Assembly: GCA_020137815.1 (NCBI GenBank)
Contig: CM035350.1
Coordinates: 2,408,828 to 2,472,827 of the forward strand
DNA: 64,000 bases
Direction of reading: 5' to 3'
Source of the DNA: Hormiphora californensis
Taxonomy: Eukaryota > Ctenophora > Tentaculata > Cydippida > Pleurobrachiidae
Shown: positions 12,780 through 40,089 of the stretch, piece after piece
Layout of the letters: the number at the start of each line of letters is the position of its first letter
Numbering within the stretch: position 1 is the first letter of the stretch
Program-made: the position numbers and the translations under genes
The notes under the pieces: model-generated
Database searches by the model: none
What the model was told of the DNA's origin: nothing
What the model saw: the letters and a program-made list of their open reading frames with translations, nothing else

Positions 12780-15281
12780 TCGGTTTTTCAACTAGAAGTC
12801 CGTGCCCCGCCTCAGGCATAGTCCAACAAGGAGTTTCCATGAAACACACGAGTACCCTGGTCGGTGGTCTATCAGCAAGGCCCTGAGGTACCCTCCCAGT
12901 AAACCTTGAGTTCATCGATATTCCCGGCGTCCTTGACACATTTAGGAAGAGTGTTCCATAGTTTCGCCCCAAGAACCGAAAATGAGTTTTCAAACATAGT
13001 GGACGCCGACCTTTGTGCCCCATGATTGAATTTTGGGATCACTGCCCGTGCCCCGTAACGAGGGGTGTCCTTGAAGTCAAAGCCGGGTCCGTTTGGGGCT
13101 AGTCCCTTGCAGATTTTGAACATGTGGATCAGGACATAGCGCTCTCTGCGCCTCTGCAGGGACTGTAAATCAAGGAAAGCAAGTCTCTCCCAGTAGTCCA
13201 AGTTTTGACACCCTTGGATACGCCTGGTGAAATTTCGCTGCACCTGCTCCAATTGGGCAATTTCACCAACCGATGACGGGTTCCAGACTGCAGAAACAAT
13301 TCAGGATGGGCGAACAAGTGTTTTGTAAAGAGTCATCATAACCTTAACTGATCTGCATTTGAACGCCCCCAGAATCCAGTTTGCAACCCTTGATGCCGAT
13401 GCAGATACCTTTCGATCTGTGGCTTCCCACGACCCATCCTCTGACAAGGAGAACACCAAGATCCTTTACAACCGGAGAAGATGTCAAACATACTCCACTA
13501 GGGGTCTCATTAGAGAGATAGCCCGCTGTAAAAGGAAGCTCCGCATTAAGTTGTTGGAGCGTGGGGAATAAAAGCACCAGCTCAAACTTGTCGTCGTGGA
13601 GTGTCATGTTGTTTAACACCGACCAATCCACCACGTTACACAGATCCTCCTGTAGATTTGCATGATCTAGGATTCCTCTGATAACCTTAATGATCTTCGT
13701 ATCATCGGCAAAAGTCAAGGCATTCGAAAAACTCAGGGATGATTCAAGGTCAATGACATAGACACAGAAAAGTACGGGCCCCAGGAAACTCCCCTGCGGG
13801 ACACCGCTTAAAAACCTCTTGAAGTTAGAGAAAACCTGGTCAACAGTAACAGTCTGAACACGATCCTGTAAAAAGTTCTTGATCCACTCCAGCAGTTTAC
13901 CTGACACACCATATTTCTCCAATTTGGACACTAAGACCCTGTGATCGACCTTGTCAAACGCCTTTTGATAGTCTAGATAGATCAAATGACCTCATCACCA
14001 TCACTTACTGCACGCACAAAACCCGGTCGGATGTTTCATGAGCTGGGTCAAACAGCTACGGTTTCTCCTAAAACCATGTTGCGATCATTCAAGATACCCA
14101 ACGTCTCGAAGTGGGTAGTAATGAGCCCTGCACGAATCACTCTCTCAAGCATTTGATGATATTTGACGTCAGCGATACGGGCATTGTAGTTGCCTACTCG
14201 GATCGGGAACCCTTCTTGAAGATTGGAGTGATGAACTGTCGTTTAGACAGCTAGGTCAACACCACCGATTAGAATTCCTCCACGACAACGAAAGAACAGA
14301 GGGTACGACAAAGCTGATCGGCACCGTGGAGTATGCATGATGGTATATCCCCCGGTGGGCCAGCGAGAAGGGATCGAGCAGCTTGAGAAGCTGCCTCGAT
14401 AGAAATGGAGTGAATTCGATTCAGATCAGATAAAGTTGGTCTGCAAAGGATAACTCCCTACTGCTTTCCACCACGACTTGTTGGGATCATGAATGACTGA
14501 TAAATACTGTTCCTGTAGTAATTCAGCCTTTTCCCCAGGATCCTCTGCCAGCGTCCCATCCGCCCTTTTCAAAGGAGAATACGTGACTTTGTTTTCTCCT
14601 GTCATTTGTGGAAGTCCAGAAAATTTAGGGTTGCTCCTAATAATCTCACAGCACCGCTGTTCCTCCTGGTCCATTCGCCTTTGAGATGTACCCTGATTCC
14701 AGGGCCACTCTTCGCAACTCGCCTCTCCAACTTTGCAATATGGCCCGGCATAGGAGTTAGAATTTCGCCTTGGAGATTTTCCGGTTTAACTGTTTCTGCT
14801 TCTTCTTTAGTCGTTTCAGCATTGGGTCTTTCCTCGCAATACCACGTCTCTTAGCCTTGGCATATCGAGATAATATCTTCAAAACCACATCTGAAATTCG
14901 CTGTACAATGTCCGACCCGTCTCCGTCTCTACAGTAGCATCCCGGACACCGTCCCAGTTCCACACCTTGTAGTTCGGCATTGACTGCCTCGAAGTCAGCA
15001 GAATGGATATCAAATCCAGCGAAGCACCTGCATATTCTCGCTGGTCTCCCCCTGGACCGGTCAAGCCCAAATCCCAGCACACACTGGACAACTGAATGAT
15101 CAGAGATGTTAAGGTCCTCCACACCAACTGAAGCACAATACTCCTCCCTGTTAGTGAGGATGATATCCAAAGTATTCTCCCCTCTCGTAGGTTCATGCAC
15201 CACTTGAGACTCCAGCCCTAACCATAACCCTACTTTAGCGCTAACCCTAAAATCCGTGGGTGATGGCAATTGGCACTCCAA
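12780..15281 (-). pseudogene. Decayed CR1/L2-like LINE ORF2 (endonuclease and reverse transcriptase remnants)
   Basis: Minus-strand fragments in different frames follow the order of a LINE ORF2. Endonuclease remnant at 14757-15281 (a LDIILTNREEY segment and SDHSVVQ, the SDH catalytic motif). Linker at 14426-14674 (SNPKFSG). Reverse transcriptase core at 13344-13985 (YLDYQKAFDKVDH, SGVPQGSFLGP and the FADDTK catalytic box). C-terminal tail at 12872-13252 (ARAVIPKFNHG, AKLWNTLPK). The tail and RT motifs match the intact ORF2 at 40062-42992, so the two belong to related lineages. Frames are broken by several indels and stops and no ORF1 is visible. It is a dead 5'-truncated copy flanked on both sides by ATCTGGGTGTTT elements. 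Confidence 0.85.
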
Positions 15282-15301
15282 ACACGTTGGCCGTTGAAAT
15301 T

Positions 15302-15562
15302 CGGGCGCGATTATAATCTGGGTGCCTTGCAGCGTGTTTACAGGTGCGCGCTACCAAAAGAGTATACTAGACCACTTTTTCCAAACGGCTATAGCCATGA
15401 ACCCACCTTGGCCGATTTGAGTAAACCTTAACGGTATCAGTTAGAGAATCGGATTGCCCTAACCGATAACCCCAAACCAAAACCCTAACGGATAAGCCCT
15501 AACCCGTCGCGCGCGCCAAAACTAACGAATTGTTAGCAATGAAAGGCACCCAGATTTTAACG
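15302..15562. mobile_element. ATCTGGGTG-family TIR element, copy A
   Basis: Ends are CGCGATTATAATCTGGGTGC on the left and the inverse, GGCACCCAGATTTTAACG, on the right. The centre has CCCTAACC-type motifs. It is complete by its ends. I could not define a target-site duplication. No coding capacity, so a MITE-like element. Confidence 0.65.
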
Positions 15563-15588
15563 TTTTCCTTGAAATTCCAGAGAAAAAA

Positions 15589-15984
15589 CGGCAGCGTTAA
15601 AATCTGGGTTTCTGGTGTGACAAACGCAGTTTTTAGGGTTAGGGCTAAAGTGGGGTTAGGGTTGGGCTGGGGTTTGGGTTGGGTTAGGCCTTGACATTTC
15701 TACCAGATAAACTTTGAATTAGCCAAAACGGTTTGAGTAGTTTGGCGGTTAGAGCCATTTTAGTGAATCAACTTTTTTGGCAGCGCGCACCTGGAAACGA
15801 GGGGCCCTCGGAAATGTTCAAGTCATGCACAATCAAGTCACGCCCACCAATCACAGCTCAGAACGCGCGAAGCACTCCGCGCGTTCTGAGCTGTGATTGG
15901 TGGGCGTGACTTGATTGTGCATGACTTGAACATTTCCGAGGGGCCTCACAGGCCACCAAACACCCAGATCGTAACGGCGCCCGG
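15589..15984. mobile_element. ATCTGGGTG-family TIR element, copy B, split by a foldback
   Basis: The left end contains GCGTTAAAATCTGGGT and the right end ACCCAGATCGTAACGGCGCC. Between them are GGGTTAGGG-type telomere-like motifs and the family segment AACTTTTTTGGCAGCGCGCA. Compared with copy C, the region between GCGCACCTG.AAAC and CAGGCCAC.AAACACCC is interrupted by the 15806-15942 palindrome. Confidence 0.65.
15806..15942. repeat. Near-perfect foldback palindrome (about 64-bp arms)
   Basis: The left arm starts CCTCGGAAATGTTCAAGTCA and the right arm is its reverse complement, ending TGACTTGAACATTTCCGAGG. The arms match over about 64 bases around an 8-base loop (AAGCACTC). The arms show no mismatch that I can see, implying a young or conversion-maintained hairpin element. 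It contains ATTGGTGGGCGTGAC and its complement, and could extrude as a cruciform. Confidence 0.92.
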
Positions 15985-16124
15985 AAAAAATCTGCAAATT
16001 TGTAGCGTGGCGCAAAACCGAGCGCGCGAAATTATTGAAAATCGCGATGCATTGCTCTTTTCATAACGCCGCGCGGACAGTACAGGATAGGAATCGGAAT
16101 GTTTTTTAAGGTTTAAAGATTTTT

Positions 16125-16376
16125 GGGCCAGCGTTAAAATCTGGATGTTTCGTGAGTGCTGACAAACGGTTTTCTAGGGTTAGGGCTAAAGTAGGGTTAT
16201 GGTTGGGGTTTGGGTCGGGGTTAGGCCTTGAAATTCCCTACCAGATAAACTTTGATTTAGCCAAAACGGTTGAGTGGTTAGTCGGTTAGAGCCGTTTTAG
16301 TGAATCAACTTTTTTTGGCAGTGCGCACCTGTAAACACTAAACAGGCCACGAAACACCCAGATCGTAACAGCGCCC
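16125..16376. mobile_element. ATCTGGGTG-family TIR element, copy C
   Basis: An uninterrupted copy of about 250 bp, oriented like copy B. The left end is GCCAGCGTTAAAATCTGG and the right end CACCCAGATCGTAACAGCGC. The interior carries GGTTAGGGCTAAAGTAGGGT, then CCAGATAAACTTTGATTTAG. It is the best empty-site reference for the foldback in copy B. Confidence 0.68.
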
Positions 16377-16396
16377 AGATTTCTGTGGCCTTTCTC

Positions 16397-16673
16397 GGAA
16401 AACGTTAAATCTGGGTGCCTTCCATTACTATCAATTCATCGATTCTGGCGGTCGAGACGGGTTAGGGCTGTTGTTAGGGTCGGGTTAGGGTTATCGGTTA
16501 GCCGTTAGGGCTATCGATTCTCTATCAGATACCATTTAGTTTACTCAAATCGGCCATGTGGTTGCGTGGCTATACCCGTTTGAAAATAGTCGGCCTTGAA
16601 AATAAATGTACTCTTTTTGCTAGTTCGCACCTGTAAACAGGCTTCAAGGCACCCATATTATAATCGCGCCCGG
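16397..16673. mobile_element. ATCTGGGTG-family TIR element, copy D
   Basis: The left end is AACGTTAAATCTGGGTGCC and the right end CACCCATATTATAATCGCGC. Its interior is closest to copy A in inverse orientation (shared ACCATTTAGTTTACTCAAAT-type and CGGCCATGTGG-type segments). Four copies lie back to back within 1.4 kb. Confidence 0.65.
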
Positions 16674-17304
16674 CCTTCGCTTGCTCGGTGCTCCGGCTCC
16701 CTAGCGGCGCTGAAGCGGGCGAACTGCGAAGCCACATAACCTGGGGCCTATTACATGAAGCGTATGTCAATTTGTGATCTGTTGCTCGCGTGTTTCGGGC
16801 GTTGTTAGTGAGACAGGGAATAAACCGTTTAAAAGAGTTTCGTTTTTCGGGAGTGAGACGAAGATCGCAGTGCGATAGTGGTGCGGTCACGTGTTGCAGT
16901 CATCGCACCACGTGATGCTCGTGTTACTCTATCACTTTATGAAATGTACAATGAAATTGGGACAATAAATGCGTATTTGTATTTGTTCTCAAGCGTGTCG
17001 CCTGTTCCCTGTCGTCTCCTTTTTTACGGCTCGCTATTGAAATAGACAGCTAAATCAAGGCTATACTACATCATATGCTGGGGCAGGGCAGTTTTACAAA
17101 ATAGACATTGCTCTTTGGGATCCTGTCAAAGGTGTTTGGTACAATTGATCTATAATTTAGATACCCAAAAACACAATGAAATAACGACCCTCTCAATGTT
17201 TAGGATGGATCCGTGTCGCAAGTTCTGCAACAAAGTATGACCAGGGAGAGTAAGTCCCCTCTGACAAATCAGACTGTTGCTAACCACATCTCTCTGCAGG
17301 TGGT
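16674..17304. other. 5' flank of CNOT1
   Basis: No gene or repeat recognised in the first part. The CNOT1 promoter and any non-coding first exon should lie here. The bases just before the start (TCTCTGCAG, then GTGGT) could be a splice acceptor for a 5' untranslated exon upstream. Confidence 0.4.
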
Positions 17305-36381
<19,077 letters not shown>

Positions 36382-37001
36382 CTCCCCCCGCCAGCTCCTC
36401 TAAGTTCACTGGAATTAAATCCCCCAACACATGACTCATTCTCTCACAGCGCGGCGGTTTTTTACAGGCTTTTACACCGGATTGGAAGGCTAGGGTTATA
36501 TATAATGAGTTTTTAGCTCTTTTTATGTCATACACTTACAACCACAAAATAAGATTATGTTGCGTACAAAATGAGTTCCTTTAGATAGATTTGGGACCTA
36601 TTGTTGAGCTCGGCCTGGTGCCGTTAGAACAGAGTGTTATTTGGAGAGAAACACTGCAAACACAGATCTGGTTATGTATTGAGCAGGATTTATTATGTCA
36701 CAGTCCATTTGTGTGTTTTGATTAGGGATGAGAATGAGAGAGAGTGTAGAAAAGTATGTATAGTGTCAGCATTTTTAACAGTGTTCAATGATAGTAACAC
36801 AGACAAGATCAGTTATTAGTTGATATATAATGGAAACAGATATACACAATATTCCCTATTTTACCCCCTTTCAAGTTGCCACCCTGTAGTTCTGCTATGA
36901 ATTTGTATCAGCCCCTGTGAAGCTAGGGGTGTAACATGAGAGAGAGGGGACAGGGTATGAGGAGAGAGTGAGAGATTAGTTATAGTACAGACACCACCAA
37001 G
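36382..37001. other. CNOT1 3' flank
   Basis: Presumed 3' untranslated sequence. No coding exon. I see no clear AATAAA soon after the stop; ATTAAA occurs near 36414 and AATAAA at about 37297. Otherwise unremarkable. Confidence 0.4.
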
Positions 37002-37233
37002 TAAAGGTCCTCCCAAACTATTATGTCCCTTGCTGCGCGCGACCGGATTTTAGACAGCCATAGCTCCACCCCCTGATGAGATAGAGACTTGAAATTTGTT
37101 TTGTGAGGAGATCCTGTCGAGTTCTTCCTACAAAACAAATTTCAAGTCTTTATCTCATCAGGGAGTGGAGTTATGACCGTGGGAAATTTCACAAAACCCG
37201 AGTGAGGGACATAGTAGTTTGGGGAGTACTTTA
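37002..37233. mobile_element. Palindromic MITE, TAAAG...CTTTA ends
   Basis: The left end TAAAGGTCCTCCCAAACTAT mirrors the right end ATAGTAGTTTGGGGAGTACTTTA with a few mismatches. An inner inverted pair, TGAGATAGAGACTTGAAATTTG and CAAATTTCAAGTCTTTATCTCA, makes most of the element self-complementary. The inner motif recurs at 61050-61330, so the family is dispersed. Confidence 0.75.
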
Positions 37234-37421
37234 GTTGGGTTTAATTCACAGAGTGGGCTTAGTAAGTTGGTAAATGTGTACAGCCAAGGAAGCAGCAAAT
37301 AAAAGGACTGTTTAGCTGTTCTTGCTATATTGCAAGTTGTAATTGAACTTTCTAATATTTAACTTTACATTCACATTAAACTTGTTGCAGAAATTACCGT
37401 ATTTCCATTGTTACACTTTTA

Positions 37422-37514
37422 ATAGGAGGGGCAAATAATATATTGTGAATGTGTGTTCAAATGATTGTTGATGATTCTTAATTCCATTTTCAGTAAGTTA
37501 TTTGCCCCTCCTAT
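37422..37514. repeat. Short inverted-repeat element
   Basis: ATAGGAGGGGCAAATAA at the left mirrors TTATTTGCCCCTCCTAT at the right, with about 60 bp between. Probably a solo MITE or its remnant. Confidence 0.75.
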
Positions 37515-38167
37515 CCTCTTGTGGACTCAAGTATTCTCCATACCGACATGCCGTCATTTTATCTCCGGTGTGGAAAATCGCCAGCAGCTAAATTTTGTCA
37601 CGCGCAAAGTCTTAGCGCGGCGCGGCTTTTTTGCGGCGCGTATTAGATAATTCGACACGATAAAATTAATTTAAAAAAAATCCCACTCTGTTTTTTTGAA
37701 AACCCCGCTTTGAAAAATGTGTTGGAATGCCGAATGCGCTGCAGCCCCCTCATGCGCTTATATTATATTATAAGGGGCCTGCAACGTATGCCAAATCTCG
37801 AAGAGATCTTTCGAAAACTCAAAGGTCATTTTTTGATTGGAGCTGAAATGAATGAGCTTTGACAATGCACAAGCCACAAATAGGGTGGTGCACGACTTTT
37901 GGCGGGAACTGATCTAAGCGCTCGTACTAAGCTGCAAAATTGGTAGAAGGATAAGTGCCTTCAACACCAGAGCAAAAAGGATAATACCGACTCTCTACAA
38001 GACGTTAGTACGCAACAAACTTAAATACTGCTGTCCAATTTTGGATTCTGCAAGAAATCTCAGACATTCACAAAGATAGTTCAGATGAAGTTCACGAAAT
38101 GAAACAAAGGCATGAGTGAAGTGTGAACTCAATTTGAATTACTGAAAACGACTAAAGAAACTAGGAA

Positions 38168-38466
38168 AACGTTAAAATCTGGGTGTTTTGAGACTTGAGT
38201 GTCAGCACTCAGGTAGGGTTAGGGTTAGGGCTCGGGTTCTGTCAGAGCATTGGCCTGGCCCTATTCTCATTTCGCCCGAGAACTGAGGTCAGAGCTTTGG
38301 CCTAACAGCTGGGGTTTGGGCTGGGTTTAGAGCTTAAGATTTCCTATCAAATAAGCTTTGAGTTGAGTGGTTAGGTAGTTAGAGCCATTTTAGTGGAGGG
38401 TACTTTTTTACAGTGCACAGTACTGCATACCTGTAAACAGGCCTTTAAACACTCCAGATCTGCTAC
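38168..38466. mobile_element. ATCTGGGTG-family TIR element just upstream of the LINE
   Basis: The left end is ACGTTAAAATCTGGGTGTTT and the right end is a diverged CCTTTAAACACTCCAGATC. Inside is a TTAGGGTTAGGG-type core. It is interrupted at about 38239-38310 by a copy of the GTCAGAGCATTGGCCT element also seen at 52228-52316. Confidence 0.6.
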
Positions 38467-38682
38467 AGATGAGATGAGGGGCCAATAGAGTGTGCAAAAT
38501 CACTGCAATGAACGGGTTTATGTAACGGTATCTGACCATTACGGTTTCTTGGCGTGCTAAATGTAGGGCGTGAGAGTTTCATAGCATATATATTATATAT
38601 GAAATATTTTCATATTATATATGAAAGTAGTATTTCAAACTTTTCAACACTACTTTAAACAAATTAATTTGAGGCTCTAGCC

Positions 38683-40089
38683 ATGCCAGATATGACAAAT
38701 ATGGCTACACCTACTGATGACAAAAGTGATGGCAATGCCCTTGCCGTTGGAAATCTTGTAAACGCAGCAGATCCTCTTACCAAAAAGATCCTGTCTGCCT
38801 ACCGCCATGATGTGGATTACACCAAGAATCTAGACATCATCCGCACATTCAACTGTGCTCACCTGGAAGCCGCTGCATCATTTTTCGGTGCATCCCCCGG
38901 CTCACATGCAGATAAAACTAAGCGGTACCAGAACCGCACTACACTAGCTGACTACATCATCATTCAGCTGGAAAGTCATTTTCCTTGTGACTGTGAGGGC
39001 TGTGGCGAGGGGTATGCAGTTAAACCAGGTGAATCTCCTCGTGTCCGCTGTTTTCTTTGCCAGCAGGGGTCTCATGATTGCGAGGCTATGGATGGCACCC
39101 TTGGGTCATTGACGGGGTCGGTCTGGTTGTGTCTGCCGTGCAAGGACAAAAACAACAAAATTGAAACCTTCATGTGCAACCGAAGTGCTGAAGATCCAGA
39201 ATCAGTGTTATCTGATGAGGAATACGAGTTCAAAATCAGTCCAAAGGCAGGCCGTAGCGGTAAGAAGAAGAGGAAGAAGAAACAAGCTCCTGTCAAGAAA
39301 GATCCTGATGATCTGGTAACTCCTGTTGGTGGAGTGACAGTTCTAAAAGATGTGGATCTTGGAGACATATCTTCTGATGGAGAGGTGAAACCCCAAGGTG
39401 TTCCTAAATTCAGCAATGTTTGTGAACGTTATCTACTGAGAGACTGTCCCCATGGCCCAAATGGTGACAAGTTGATTAGTGGTAAGCCTTGCAGCAAGGA
39501 ACATCCCCAGAGATGCCTCCGTTATTGTCAGTTCGGAACGGCAACTCGTTCTGGGTGTAACTATGGTGACCAGTGCCAGGATTTTCACCCACCTCTCTGC
39601 CATAAGTCTGAGATCTCCCGAGTCTGTACCGACAAAGAATGTAAAGACACACATTTAAAGAACACTCGGAGAAGTGAAGTAGCCCCTACCAAGGGTAATT
39701 CATTGAAGACTGCTGGTATTAAAACCAGTGGTGTCTCTCAGAAAGTGGAGCAGAAAGAGACCCCTCGCTCAGCTCCTCCAAACCCAAAGAAGAAGAAGAA
39801 GAAGAAGATTAACAAAACTGAGACCGATCCCCGTGCCGCGACCAATGACATCCGTTCACAAGAGGATTTTCTCATGGCATTGATGGCCTCAGTGAGGGAC
39901 GAGATTCTTCGAGAAGTAAAGACGTCACTGAACTCATCTCTACAGTCCTTCAGGGAAGAGATGACGAGGGAACACACACCCCGGCCCAAACATCTGACAC
40001 TCACACAACCAGGCCTGAACACCCCGACCAACTACCAAGGGGTTCTGGAACGGTTTCGGAATTACTCCTCATCAACGCCCGCAGTTTAA
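38683..40089 (+). CDS. LINE ORF1 with PHD-like finger and CCCH-type zinc motifs
   Basis: 468 aa. Residues ~100-160 have a C4HC3 PHD-like pattern: CDCEGC, then CFLC, HDC and finally WLCLPC. A basic patch KKKRKKK follows near residue 190. Residues ~245-325 hold a Cys/His array (CERYLLRDC, CSKEH, CLRYC, GCNYGDQC, FHPPLC, CTDKEC, DTHLK), typical of nucleic-acid-binding ORF1 proteins of some CR1-clade elements. A Lys run (KKKKKK) and a helical C-terminus (FLMALMASVRDEILREV) complete it. It presumably coats LINE RNA. The start is the first ATG after a stop-free entry (MPDMTNMATP). Confidence 0.82.
   Translation: MPDMTNMATPTDDKSDGNALAVGNLVNAADPLTKKILSAYRHDVDYTKNLDIIRTFNCAHLEAAASFFGASPGSHADKTKRYQNRTTLADYIIIQLESHFPCDCEGCGEGYAVKPGESPRVRCFLCQQGSHDCEAMDGTLGSLTGSVWLCLPCKDKNNKIETFMCNRSAEDPESVLSDEEYEFKISPKAGRSGKKKRKKKQAPVKKDPDDLVTPVGGVTVLKDVDLGDISSDGEVKPQGVPKFSNVCERYLLRDCPHGPNGDKLISGKPCSKEHPQRCLRYCQFGTATRSGCNYGDQCQDFHPPLCHKSEISRVCTDKECKDTHLKNTRRSEVAPTKGNSLKTAGIKTSGVSQKVEQKETPRSAPPNPKKKKKKKINKTETDPRAATNDIRSQEDFLMALMASVRDEILREVKTSLNSSLQSFREEMTREHTPRPKHLTLTQPGLNTPTNYQGVLERFRNYSSSTPAV

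Noticed and set aside
14493-14854. Plus-strand genes in the decayed LINE region
   Set aside because: The minus-strand frames carry the LINE endonuclease and RT motifs; the plus-strand frames are shadows.
16440-16520. True telomere or chromosome end
   Set aside because: GGGTTAGGG motifs are few and degenerate, and each lies inside a TIR element copy.
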